A stretch of DNA of 46,574 nucleotides from Coriobacteriia bacterium (GTDB lineage: Bacteria; Actinomycetota; Coriobacteriia; Anaerosomatales; JAAXUF01). Positions 23,757 through 32,312 of this stretch are shown here, one piece after another. The stretch lies in NCBI GenBank assembly GCA_013334745.1, contig JAAXWY010000015.1, positions 1-46,574 on the forward strand, written 5' to 3'. The translations under genes and the position numbers were made by a program. Position 1 is the stretch's first letter. Every line of letters begins with the position of its first letter. The notes beneath the pieces are model-generated. The model was not told the DNA's origin, ran no database searches, and saw nothing but the letters and a program-made list of their open reading frames with translations.

Positions 23757-24824
23757 CTAACCGAGGTCGACTTCTGAGTTGTCGCCGATCATCACGCGCG
23801 CGGCGGTGACCGCACCCGGCGCTCGACGCACGACCGCATTGACGCCGAGCAGCGAGTCGGCCAGCCGCGATCCGATGTTCTCGACGCGCGAGCCTGCGAG
23901 CAAGATCGAGTGCTCGAGTTCGCTGCCGATGACCTTGCAGCCGTCGCCCACCGAGCTGTAGGGCCCGATGTAGGCATCGCGGATCTCGCAGCCCGCCCCG
24001 ATGATCGCCGGGCCGCGAACGACCGAGTTCTCGATGACGGTGTCTGCGCCGACGCCCACCCGCCCGTGCAAGACAGCCTCGGCTCCGAGCTCGGACAGCT
24101 GAACGGGCTCGAGCGTGTCGAGCATGATGCGGTTGGCTTCGAGCATGTCCTCGAGGCGACCCGTGTCCTTCCACCAGCCGTCGATGACGTGCGGGCGAAC
24201 CGTACGGCCGTTGTCGATAAGCCACTGGATCGCGTCGGTGATCTCGAGTTCACCGCGAGCTGAGGGCTCAATCGCGTTGACGGCCTCGAAGATGCGACGG
24301 TCGAACAGGTAGACGCCCACGAGGGCCAGATCGCTCGGCGGGTCGACCGGCTTTTCGATGAGTCGCACGACCTCACCGTCCGAGCCAAGCTCCGCGACGC
24401 CGAACTGGTTGGCGTTGGGGACGTGTGCGAGCAGGATCTGCGCGTCGCAGTCGGTTGCCCGAAAGTGCTCGACGAACTGGGAGATGCCGTTTGCGATCAG
24501 GTTGTCGCCGAGATACATCACGAACGGTTCGCCGGCCATGTACTCCTCGGCGATCTTGACCGCATGCGCGAGCCCCAGCGGAGCCTCCTGCGGAAGATAC
24601 GTGATTGAGACGCCCCACGCCGAACCATCACCGAGCGCTGCGCGGACCTCATCGGCGGTGTCACCCACGATGACGCCGACCTCGGTAATTCCGGCTGCGG
24701 CAACCGCCTCGAGCGCATAGAAGAGAATCGGCTTGTTCGCGACAGGAACGAGTTGCTTGGCGCGTGTGAAGGTGATGGGGCGAAGACGCGTGCCTTTGCC
24801 GCCTGCGAGTATGAGCGCCTTCAT
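23757..24824 (-). CDS. rmlA: Glucose-1-phosphate thymidylyltransferase, long form
   Basis: 355 residues. The nucleotidyltransferase domain opens with ALILAGGKGTRLRPIT (3-18) and includes KQLVPVANKPI and MYLGDNLI. From about residue 245 a left-handed beta-helix tail follows (GADTVIENSVVRGPAIIGAG, CEIRDAYIGPYSSVG), marking the longer type of thymidylyltransferase rather than the 290-residue RmlA. It makes dTDP-glucose from glucose-1-phosphate and dTTP, the entry to the rhamnose pathway. The tail may also point to a bifunctional or alternative substrate use. It is the first gene of the rml operon, 10 bases before the epimerase gene. Confidence 0.9.
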   Translation of the reverse strand: MKALILAGGKGTRLRPITFTRAKQLVPVANKPILFYALEAVAAAGITEVGVIVGDTADEVRAALGDGSAWGVSITYLPQEAPLGLAHAVKIAEEYMAGEPFVMYLGDNLIANGISQFVEHFRATDCDAQILLAHVPNANQFGVAELGSDGEVVRLIEKPVDPPSDLALVGVYLFDRRIFEAVNAIEPSARGELEITDAIQWLIDNGRTVRPHVIDGWWKDTGRLEDMLEANRIMLDTLEPVQLSELGAEAVLHGRVGVGADTVIENSVVRGPAIIGAGCEIRDAYIGPYSSVGDGCKVIGSELEHSILLAGSRVENIGSRLADSLLGVNAVVRRAPGAVTAARVMIGDNSEVDLG

Positions 24825-24927
24825 GCGAGGCCCTTCGGGTTCGTGGAGACTGCCACGTGTCAGAGTACCGTTAACCCGAGCGCGCGACCAACGCGGCGAG
24901 GCGCGATGGCGCGGTGTGCGAGCGCGT

Positions 24928-25956
24928 CTACGGCCGAGTCAGGCCGTACGCCCGCTCCCACCTGTCGATGACAGTGTCGATCGTGCGCGTCTTGGCGTAG
25001 GCCTGCGCCGCAGCGCCGATGGACCGCCGCAGTTCGACATCCTCGATGAGCCGCGTCACGTGCTTGAGCCAGTCCTTGGGACTCGAAGCCAAGAACCCGT
25101 TCTCCCCGTGCTTGACCGTGCGCAGGTAGGGCTCGAGCTTCGAGGCCACCGACGGAATACCTATGCGCGAGTACTCGACGAACTTAAGGTCGCTCTTCGC
25201 GCGGTTGAACAGGTTGTCCGCCAACGGGATGAGACCGATGTCGAACTGCTCGAGCAGCTTGGGATAGCCATTGATGTCAGTCGGCTCGATGAACCGGATG
25301 CGCTCGTGCTCGTCGAGGTCGGTGAAGTCCGGCTTGCCTACGATCGCAACCTCGACGTGCGGGTAGTGGTCGAGCAGCTGCAGGAGCACCTCGTTGACGA
25401 CACGCAGGTCGCCGAGATGGCTGTAGCTGCCCGCCCAACCGATTGTGATGGCATCCTCGCGCTGGGCCTTGGGCTCGGGATAGTCCCACCCGGTCGTGGG
25501 GAGCATGTTGGGAAGCACGCGGACGTTGGGGTTCATCGTGCGCAGCTTTTCGGCGAGCGCATGGGTGGGCGTCGTCACGAGCTGCGCGGCCGCTACGCAC
25601 TCGCGTGCGATGCGCTTGGCCTCCGCCTTCCCCCAGTGGAGGTGTCCCGGGTTGGTCGGCACCAGGTTCCACAGGTCGTCGTCGATCTCGACGACGGTGA
25701 GCTTGCCTAGGTCGTTGGAGGCCCGAATCATCTCGATGTGCGCGGGCATCGACAGTTGCTGGAAGACGACCACGTCGGCGGCTTCCACGTCCTCGGGGCG
25801 CAGCTCTCGATCGAGCACCACCTTGTAGCCGAGCGACTTGAGCGCGACGCCGGGCACGTAGCAGCGATACCAACCACACGCCCAGTAGTCGTTGACGAGG
25901 TAGAAGACGCGCGACCGCGTCTCGTCTCCCGCCATCATGTCCGCTTCGTCGGTCAC
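24928..25956 (-). CDS. Glycosyltransferase, GT-B type, paralogue 1
   Basis: 342 residues from GTG 25956, overlapping the stop of the preceding paralogue by GTGA. Starts with a conserved VNDYWACGWYRCYVPG; the C-terminal half has the GT-B donor-site layout (TIGWAGSYSHLGDLR, FDIGLIPLADN, KSDLKFVEYSRIGIPSVASK, GENGFLAS). It is closely similar to the next gene upstream over its whole length, so they are tandem duplicates that may add related sugars. Acceptor and sugar are unknown; the nearby rml genes make dTDP-rhamnose a candidate donor. Confidence 0.85.
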   Translation of the reverse strand: MTDEADMMAGDETRSRVFYLVNDYWACGWYRCYVPGVALKSLGYKVVLDRELRPEDVEAADVVVFQQLSMPAHIEMIRASNDLGKLTVVEIDDDLWNLVPTNPGHLHWGKAEAKRIARECVAAAQLVTTPTHALAEKLRTMNPNVRVLPNMLPTTGWDYPEPKAQREDAITIGWAGSYSHLGDLRVVNEVLLQLLDHYPHVEVAIVGKPDFTDLDEHERIRFIEPTDINGYPKLLEQFDIGLIPLADNLFNRAKSDLKFVEYSRIGIPSVASKLEPYLRTVKHGENGFLASSPKDWLKHVTRLIEDVELRRSIGAAAQAYAKTRTIDTVIDRWERAYGLTRP

Positions 25957-26990
25957 GCCTGCTCCGAATCCTCGTGCGCTATGCGGGTGAGTCCGTACGC
26001 GCGTTCCCAGCGGTCGATCGCCGAGTCGATCGTGCGTGTGCGCGCATAGGCTTGCGCAGCCGCCCCGATAGCCCGTCGCAACTCGACGTCTTCCACCAAT
26101 CGTGTGAGGTGCTTCAGCCAATCCTTCGCACTGCTCGCAAGGAACCCGTTCTCGCCGTGCTTGACCGTCTTCTCGTACGGCTCGAGCTTCGCGGCGATCG
26201 ACGGGATGCCCAGCATCGAGTACTCGACGAACTTCAGGTCGCTCTTGCCGCGATTGAACGTGGTGTCTGCGAGGGGGATGAGCCCGATGTCGAACTGCTC
26301 GAGCAGGGTCGGGTAGCTCTCGATGTCGGTGGCCCCAATGTGACGAAGTCGAGGGTGCTGGTGGATGTCGATGAGCTCCGGCCCGCCCGCAACGACCATG
26401 TCGACGTGCTCATAGCGGTCAAGGATCTGATGGATGACGCTGTCCACGACGCGAAAGTCGCCGGCGTGACTGACGCTACCCGCCCAGCCCAGCGTCACCT
26501 TGTCCTCGCGCTGCGCCTTGGGCTTTGGGAAGTCCCATCCCGTCGGTGGCAGCATGTTGGGCAGTACGCGCACGTTCGGGTTGATCTTGCGCAGTTTGTC
26601 GGCCAGGTAGTGGGTGGGAGTGGTGACGAGCTGCGCTTCCTCCACGCACTGGTGCGCGAAGCGACGGACATCGGGCCTGCTCCAGTACTCGTACCCGGGA
26701 TTGCTGGCCACGAGATTCCACACGTCGTCATCGAGCTCGACTACCGAGAGTTTCCCGGCAGCGTTGGCCGCACGAATCGCCGAGAGCTGTGGCGAGCGCG
26801 ATGGCTGCTGCGTCACGACGACGTCACTGACTTCGATCTCGTGCGCCGTGATCTGATGCCCGACGATCACCGAGTAGCCGAGTCGTTCGAGCGCAGCACC
26901 CGGAACCTGGCACCGGTACCAGCCACACGCCCAGTAGTCGTTCACCGCGAAGAAGACGCTTTGCCGTATCGGCCGATCCGCGTCGGTCAC
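25953..26990 (-). CDS. Glycosyltransferase, GT-B type, paralogue 2
   Basis: 345 residues from GTG 26990, which overlaps the flavodiiron stop by GTGA. Shares the VNDYWACGWYRC start, LVTTPTHYLADKLR, NPNVRVLPNMLPPTGWD, LGWAGSVSHAGD and KSDLKFVEYSMLGIPS with the gene downstream. No signal or membrane helix, so it works on the cytoplasmic side of the membrane. Position between a flavodiiron protein and the surface-sugar genes is odd; the coupling by overlap suggests co-transcription, not a joint function. Confidence 0.85.
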   Translation of the reverse strand: MTDADRPIRQSVFFAVNDYWACGWYRCQVPGAALERLGYSVIVGHQITAHEIEVSDVVVTQQPSRSPQLSAIRAANAAGKLSVVELDDDVWNLVASNPGYEYWSRPDVRRFAHQCVEEAQLVTTPTHYLADKLRKINPNVRVLPNMLPPTGWDFPKPKAQREDKVTLGWAGSVSHAGDFRVVDSVIHQILDRYEHVDMVVAGGPELIDIHQHPRLRHIGATDIESYPTLLEQFDIGLIPLADTTFNRGKSDLKFVEYSMLGIPSIAAKLEPYEKTVKHGENGFLASSAKDWLKHLTRLVEDVELRRAIGAAAQAYARTRTIDSAIDRWERAYGLTRIAHEDSEQA

Positions 26991-28201
26991 GACCGATCCT
27001 CACCCGTCCGCTTGATCCGCTCTGCGAAGGTGGCGCCCCACGCCTGCGCAGCCTCGATGTCCTCGGCGGTGGGCCGGTACTTCACGGTGAAGTCGGGCTC
27101 GGGCAGCTCGAATCCGATGGCCTCAAGCTGACCCGCCATCTGCTTCGTAGCCCCGCTCGACCAGCCGAAGCTGCCGAAGACGCCGGCGAGCTTGTCTTTG
27201 GGCTTGAGACCCGCGATGTACTGGATGAACGCCGCGGTCCGATAGTGCATCTGGTGATGCAGCGTCGGACTGCCGAGAAGCAACGCGCGCGCATCGACGA
27301 GGTTGGTGGTGACGCGAGCCAGGGGCGTCTCGGCGAAATCGTAGAGGCGCACATCGACTCCTGCCCGCGCGGCGCCGTCGGCGATCTCGCGCGCGATCAC
27401 GTCGGTGGAGCCCCACATCGTGCAGTACGCGACGATGATCTTGGCTTCGGTATCTCCGGAGGTGAGGCGGTCGTAGGCGTCGATCGCGGTGGGGACCGAG
27501 TTGTGTCGCCAGATGACGCCGTGTGACGGCGCGATGACATCGAGCGCCCAGTCGTTCTCAGCCAGCTTGGCGACCGCCTTGGCTACCTGCGGCGCGAGCG
27601 GCTGCAAGATGTTGGCGTAGTAGTCCTGCAACTCCTGGACGGCGAAGTGCAGACCGACCTCATCGGCGAAGCGGGCCGAGGAAGCGATGTGCTGACCGAA
27701 CGCGTCGTTGGGGATGAGCGTCTTGGACTCGGCGACGTACGTGAACATCGAGTCCGGCCAGTGCACCATCGGCATGGGGAGGAACTGCAGCGTCTTGCCA
27801 CCGAGGTCGATGACGTCGTCGGCACCGACCGCGTCGACGACAGCAGCGGTCTCGGCGCCGTGGTAGCCGGCGATGCCTCGCACGCCGCCTGCGCTCGCAA
27901 CGACCTTCGCCTGGGGAATCGCGGCCATGACGGCGCGCAGACCAGAGTTGTGGTCGGGCTCGACGTGGTTGACGACGATGTAGTCGATCTTGTCGAGCGG
28001 CACGACGTGCGCGACACGCTCGAGGAGTTCGGGCACGAAGGGCGTCTTGACGGTGTCGACGAGCGCGACCTTATCGGCGCCGCAGACCACGTAGGCGTTG
28101 TAGGTGGTGCCGCGCGGCGTCTCGTAGCCGTGGAAGTCACGCAGGTTCCAGTCGATCGCGCCAACCCAATGGATACCGTCGGAAACGGGGATGGATTTCA
28201 T
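26987..28201 (-). CDS. Flavodiiron protein (FprA type), O2/NO reductase
   Basis: 404 residues. The metallo-beta-lactamase-like domain has the diiron ligands in NHVEPDHNSGL (about 78-88), MVHWPDSM, PNDAFGQH and SHGVIW. A flavodoxin domain follows (AYCTMWGSTDVIAREIA, GSPTLHHQMH, FGSFGWSSGATKQM). No rubredoxin domain is attached. These enzymes reduce O2 to water or NO to N2O and protect anaerobes; here it would also protect the oxygen-sensitive hydrogenase, an inference. The ATG is preceded by GGAGGTAGCACAA. It opens an operon that continues by overlap into the two glycosyltransferases, and its promoter must lie in the 160-base divergent gap to the gene at 28363. Confidence 0.93.
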   Translation of the reverse strand: MKSIPVSDGIHWVGAIDWNLRDFHGYETPRGTTYNAYVVCGADKVALVDTVKTPFVPELLERVAHVVPLDKIDYIVVNHVEPDHNSGLRAVMAAIPQAKVVASAGGVRGIAGYHGAETAAVVDAVGADDVIDLGGKTLQFLPMPMVHWPDSMFTYVAESKTLIPNDAFGQHIASSARFADEVGLHFAVQELQDYYANILQPLAPQVAKAVAKLAENDWALDVIAPSHGVIWRHNSVPTAIDAYDRLTSGDTEAKIIVAYCTMWGSTDVIAREIADGAARAGVDVRLYDFAETPLARVTTNLVDARALLLGSPTLHHQMHYRTAAFIQYIAGLKPKDKLAGVFGSFGWSSGATKQMAGQLEAIGFELPEPDFTVKYRPTAEDIEAAQAWGATFAERIKRTGEDRS

Positions 28202-28362
28202 TTGTGCTACCTCCGAATGGTGCGAAGTGGTGACGCACAGGATAGCGCGTCAGGGCCTGCGGCTGCGAGGTCTGCGGTGCGGCGACGCCTGAATCCCGCG
28301 CTATGATGTCGCGAGACAGCGGCGTGGCAACCGATGCTGCGTACCGGACGTTGGAGGAACTC

Positions 28363-29322
28363 GTGGCACCGATTCGTGTGCTCTACCTAGGAATGTACTG
28401 GGACTACGGCGACCGCGCACGCGGTACGAGCTTCGAAGAGAACTCGTTTCACGCCGGCCTCAAGGCACACCCCAACGTCGAGGTAACGCACTTCGACTAC
28501 GTCGAACTGAACCGAACCCTCGGCCGAGAGGCCATGAACGCGGCGCTCCTTGAGACGGTGGAGAACGGCACATTCGACTGCCTGTTCTACGTCCCGTTCA
28601 CCGGTGAGGTCGAGACCGATGTACTCGCCAAGATCAGTGCGCGCGACGACATCGTCACCATCGCGTGGGGCTGCGACGACCACTGGCGGTTCGAGAACTT
28701 CAGCTGCCTGCTCGCCCCGAGCGTCAACTGGTGGGTCACCACCGCCCGCTCGGCGGTTCCCAAGTTCAAGAAGATGGGCTACGACAACGTCATCAAGAGC
28801 CAGTGGGCGGTAGAGCCGACGGTCTACTACCCCGTGGACGTGCCGCTCGACATTCCCGTGTCGTTCATCGGGCAGCCACACGGCTCGAGGGTCGAAGTCA
28901 TGCGATGGCTCTACGACCGCGGCATCGAGGTGGCGCTGTGGGGCTTCGGCTGGAACGGCGTCTCGAGCCGCGTCACGCACGAGCAGATGCTCGAGGTGTT
29001 CTCGCGCTCTGCCGTGTCGCTCAATCTCTCGAACGCCTCGATGATGGGCGAGCAGCAGATCAAGGGTCGCGTCTTCGAGGTGCCCGGATGCCGGGGACTG
29101 CTCTTGACCGACGGGGCGGACGACATGCGGCGCTACTACGAGATCGGCAAGGAGATCGTGGTCTACAAGAGCCTCGAGGACCTCGCCAAGAAGATCCGCT
29201 TCTACAGCACACACACCGACGAGCGCAACGAGATCGCGACCGCGGGCTACGAACGCACGATGGCCGAGCACACGTGGAAGCACAGATTCGACGAGATCTT
29301 CGCGGCCGCTGGGCTGGGATAG
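28363..29322 (+). CDS. CgeB/GT-B-like glycosyltransferase
   Basis: 319 residues from GTG 28363, chosen for GGAGGAACTC just upstream; an ATG at 28303 has no good ribosome site. Starts with APIRVLYLGMYWDYGDRARG, then TIAWGCDDHWRFENF and the C-terminal FEVPGCRGLLLTDGADDMRRYY, which match the CgeB-like glycosyltransferase pattern (spore or protein/polysaccharide glycosylation). No membrane segment. It is divergent from the flavodiiron gene and the only plus-strand gene in the sugar cluster. Confidence 0.8.
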   Translation: MAPIRVLYLGMYWDYGDRARGTSFEENSFHAGLKAHPNVEVTHFDYVELNRTLGREAMNAALLETVENGTFDCLFYVPFTGEVETDVLAKISARDDIVTIAWGCDDHWRFENFSCLLAPSVNWWVTTARSAVPKFKKMGYDNVIKSQWAVEPTVYYPVDVPLDIPVSFIGQPHGSRVEVMRWLYDRGIEVALWGFGWNGVSSRVTHEQMLEVFSRSAVSLNLSNASMMGEQQIKGRVFEVPGCRGLLLTDGADDMRRYYEIGKEIVVYKSLEDLAKKIRFYSTHTDERNEIATAGYERTMAEHTWKHRFDEIFAAAGLG

Positions 29323-29372
29323 AAAGAGGCGGCGCACTTGAGTTCACGGCGCGCGGACGAGCCTTCGCGACG

Positions 29373-30026
29373 CTAGTACTCGATGAACGTCCCGTCGACC
29401 GCGACATTCCCACAGACGCCGAGCGGGACGACCGAACCGATCCGGGCCTCCTCGATACCCGGTATCAGGACGTCCTCGATCGAGGCGCCGGCCAAAGCCC
29501 TCTCCAGAGCGTGCTGCAGGCGATGGGCGTAGAAGTCGGCCATCGCCGCCGGAATCGAGTACAGCACGGTTGTGTATCCGTTGCCGCTCGCATACGCGCC
29601 GATACGATCGGTAGGGAACCGGTCGAGTTCGAAAGAGTCGGTGAGCCGATACCGTCCGCTCAACTTGAACAGCCGTGTGAATGGCAGGTCCCCGATATCG
29701 GCGAGGGTCCGCAAGAGGACGTCTACCTCCGAGGCACCCTTGTAGTTGCCGTCTCGCAGCGCTGCCGCGCTCTCGTCTGAGGCGTATTCGAGCAGGCGAT
29801 CCGCCGCCTCAGCGAGCGCTGAGCGCTCGACGTCGGCCAGCTCGGAGTTCTCGGCGACGACCACATGCGCTCCGGGCGCCCGCTCGCGAACACTGGCTAC
29901 TGACTCCAGGGTCTGGGTAAGTCGCTCTTCGGCCGTATAGACACTACGCGTTGGCGAGTACAGGAAGCCCGTCGCTGCGGTATGGACCGTCGACACGACG
30001 ATGAAGAGATCTCTTGAGGCGATCAC
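29373..30026 (-). CDS. Hypothetical protein of the polysaccharide cluster
   Basis: 217 residues. Its start overlaps the stop of the upstream glycosyltransferase (ATGA). The sequence begins with a beta-strand-like RDLFIVVSTVHTAATGF and has HVVVAENSE and RLFKLSGRYRLTDSF, a pattern reminiscent of a GT-A-type sugar transferase, but no firm DxD motif or known family is seen. Last gene of a seven-gene run starting at 35159. Probably a sugar-modifying or sugar-transfer enzyme; not assigned. Confidence 0.7.
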   Translation of the reverse strand: MIASRDLFIVVSTVHTAATGFLYSPTRSVYTAEERLTQTLESVASVRERAPGAHVVVAENSELADVERSALAEAADRLLEYASDESAAALRDGNYKGASEVDVLLRTLADIGDLPFTRLFKLSGRYRLTDSFELDRFPTDRIGAYASGNGYTTVLYSIPAAMADFYAHRLQHALERALAGASIEDVLIPGIEEARIGSVVPLGVCGNVAVDGTFIEY

Positions 30027-30910
30027 GCGTCCCCGCCCCTCCCGATTTCCAGAAACGCCCTTGCTTGTTTCTCGAGTCCGAGGTTCTCGACGACATAGGC
30101 TCTCGGGGCGAACTCGCCCGCATCGAGCCGCGCGAGAAACGGCGTCATGCTCTCTCGGAGCTCGTCAGCCGAGAACACGCGCTCGCCGCATCGCTCATCG
30201 AAGTACGGCACCGCCGTCGCCGGCATCGACGGGCGCTTCTTGGACCAGCCGACCTCCTCGGCGGTCGATCGCACATCCCACACGAGGGCCGGCACGCCGC
30301 TGCTCAGCGCCTCTTGCAGCGCAAGTCCCTGGCTCTCGTGGGCGCCCAACCAGACGCATGCGCGCGCTGATGCGAGCGCACGGCGGTACGAGTCCTCATC
30401 GTAGTGCCCGTACTCCAGCACCACGCGACTCAGCCCCAGGTCCTCAAGGATATCGATGCACTCCAAGAGAAGCTCGGGCTCCCGATGCTTGAAGTACACG
30501 AGAACGTCGACGCTCTTGGATTCCTCACTCGTGTCGCAGAAGGCCTCAGTGTCAACGCCGACCGGCCACACGACGACCTTGTCGGAGGGCAGCGTTTCAC
30601 GCCAGGCCGAGGCGACCCACTCCGAGGGTTGCACGTACGCGCCGTAGCGTGCGGCAGCGACGACCCCCGAGGCGTCGTCGTCCGGCACGACGAAGAGGTT
30701 GGGGCCGAGCACGAATGACTCGTCGACGAATTCGGCCACTGTCCACAGCTCAAACGGCGCGTTGAGGATGTAGGTCCGGTCGTGACCTTGGTCGTACGCG
30801 CCGTTAATGATGAAGTCCTCGAACCCGATGAGCTCGAACCCACGGAGCAGATTGCCGATTACCTTGCCCGGCCCACGGGTGGCGGGCTGATCGATGACGA
30901 GATTGATCAC
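30023..30910 (-). CDS. Glycosyltransferase, GT4-like (GT-B)
   Basis: 295 residues from GTG 30910, overlapping the stop of the GT2 gene upstream. Opens with NLVIDQPATRGPGKVIGNLLRG, a typical GT-B N-terminal loop; the donor-domain part has VLVYFKHREPELLLECIDIL and ACVWLGAHESQGLALQEALS, the conserved Glu region of GT4. It lacks the full N-terminal domain length of larger GT4 enzymes. Acts with the other transferases in the operon; sugar unknown. Confidence 0.8.
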   Translation of the reverse strand: MINLVIDQPATRGPGKVIGNLLRGFELIGFEDFIINGAYDQGHDRTYILNAPFELWTVAEFVDESFVLGPNLFVVPDDDASGVVAAARYGAYVQPSEWVASAWRETLPSDKVVVWPVGVDTEAFCDTSEESKSVDVLVYFKHREPELLLECIDILEDLGLSRVVLEYGHYDEDSYRRALASARACVWLGAHESQGLALQEALSSGVPALVWDVRSTAEEVGWSKKRPSMPATAVPYFDERCGERVFSADELRESMTPFLARLDAGEFAPRAYVVENLGLEKQARAFLEIGRGGDA

Positions 30911-31656
30911 CGCTGGCGCCGGTCGCGCGTGCGTCGCTCCCGCTCCTCAAGCGCCACGTAGGCGGCATGATGCTTGGCCTTGATCCGCTCCTTGAGCCGC
31001 TCGCGGGACTCGTCGTGAAGGTCGACGAGCGAGGCGCCATGGCGACGATAGGCGAACAGCGGCTCGGGAACGATGATGCCGCCGAGTCCGGACTCCCCCA
31101 TCGATATCCAGAAGTCCCAGTCCTCGTAGCCGCCGATCGAGTCATCGTAGCCACCGGCCGCTTCCCAAGCGGAGCGACGGAAAAGGCTCGTGGTGTTGAC
31201 GTAGTTCTCACGCAGCAGGTTGTCGAAGTCGTAGGGCTGGCTGGCGATGAGTAGCTCCTGCAGACCGAAGTAGACCATCCAGGTGTACGCAAAGCCCGCC
31301 GACGGGTTCTCGTCGAGCGCTGCGACCGTGAACGAGAGGAAGTCCGGGTGGATCAGGTCATCGGCGTCGAGTGTGACCGCGAACTCGCTCTCGACCGCCG
31401 CTATCCCGGCATTGCGGGCCGCACAGACGCCGGCGTTCGCCTGGTCGATCACGCGCACACGCGGATCCTCTGCGAAAGAACGGATCACTTCCAGCGAGTC
31501 ATCGGTCGAACCGTCATCGACCACAGTGACGACGAAGTCCTCGAACGACTGATCAAGCGCACTCTGGATCGCATCGGATACGAACTCACCGTAGTTGTGA
31601 CACGTGATGACGATGTTCACCCGGGGCGTAGCGGTATCGTCCGCCATGCTCCTCAC
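30907..31656 (-). CDS. Glycosyltransferase family 2
   Basis: 249 residues; GTG 31656 overlaps the methyltransferase stop, and an internal ATG nine bases later is an alternative start. GT-A fold: NIVITCHNYGEFVSDAIQSA (about 14-33), VVDDGSTDDS, and the catalytic ANAGVCAARNAG and LDADDLIHPDF with the DxD-type site. YEDWDFWISM is the usual GT2 acceptor-side motif. Transfers an NDP-sugar to a growing glycan; the ending is basic (ERERRTRDRRQR). Confidence 0.9.
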   Translation of the reverse strand: MRSMADDTATPRVNIVITCHNYGEFVSDAIQSALDQSFEDFVVTVVDDGSTDDSLEVIRSFAEDPRVRVIDQANAGVCAARNAGIAAVESEFAVTLDADDLIHPDFLSFTVAALDENPSAGFAYTWMVYFGLQELLIASQPYDFDNLLRENYVNTTSLFRRSAWEAAGGYDDSIGGYEDWDFWISMGESGLGGIIVPEPLFAYRRHGASLVDLHDESRERLKERIKAKHHAAYVALEERERRTRDRRQR

Positions 31657-32312
31657 GCTCCTTCGCTTGTAGTCGACGCGCGTAGTTGAGCGCGCCAGTT
31701 ATCGAGTAGCGCCTGTTCATCAGGCAAGACGACAGACATCGAAAGGATATCCTCAGCGGCCTGGAGCAGTTCCTCGCGGGACAGTTCGCGTCGCTTCTCT
31801 GCGACCACAAGGATGTTGTTCCAATGGTTGTAGTCGGGTCGGGAGATCCGGATGACCTCAAAACCGAGTCGGTCGAACACAAGCCGGAACTTGCCCTCCC
31901 ACCAACCATCGAGATGACGCGCCCAGTCGGCCTCATTGCTCCCGTAAAGATGCCGGGCGAACTTCAGGCGATCGGTTTCGGAGTCCGTGCCGAGGAAGCG
32001 CCTCGATGCTGACTCGAAGTCCGGCGTCTCGATCACGAACGACCCCGAAGGCGACAACCAGAGCGTCCACTCGATGAGAAGACGGAGAGCCTCGATCTTG
32101 TCGAAGTGCTCGAGCACGTGGTGGTTGCGCACTTCCGTAACGGTTCCCGGCTCATAGTCCAGCGTGCGAAAGTCGCACTCGATGTCGGGCTGACGAGTTC
32201 TCTCCTGCACCGTGTGCTCGGCCGGAAAGTCGACGTTCACGTACCCATCGAGGTAGTTCGAACCACACCCGAGGTGCAGCCGGATCGGCGTATCGTCGGC
32301 CACGACGCTCAC
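31653..32312 (-). CDS. SAM-dependent methyltransferase
   Basis: 219 residues from GTG 32312, overlapping the stop of the GT4 gene; the ATG at 32393 lies inside that gene and is rejected. The class I SAM-binding motif is LHLGCGSNYLDGYVNVDF, followed by HHVLEHF and the post-I region LSPSGSFVIETPDF. A glycan or sugar O-methyltransferase is likely from context, though the acceptor is not known. The C-terminal 35 residues form a helical extension. Confidence 0.85.
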   Translation of the reverse strand: MSVVADDTPIRLHLGCGSNYLDGYVNVDFPAEHTVQERTRQPDIECDFRTLDYEPGTVTEVRNHHVLEHFDKIEALRLLIEWTLWLSPSGSFVIETPDFESASRRFLGTDSETDRLKFARHLYGSNEADWARHLDGWWEGKFRLVFDRLGFEVIRISRPDYNHWNNILVVAEKRRELSREELLQAAEDILSMSVVLPDEQALLDNWRAQLRASTTSEGA

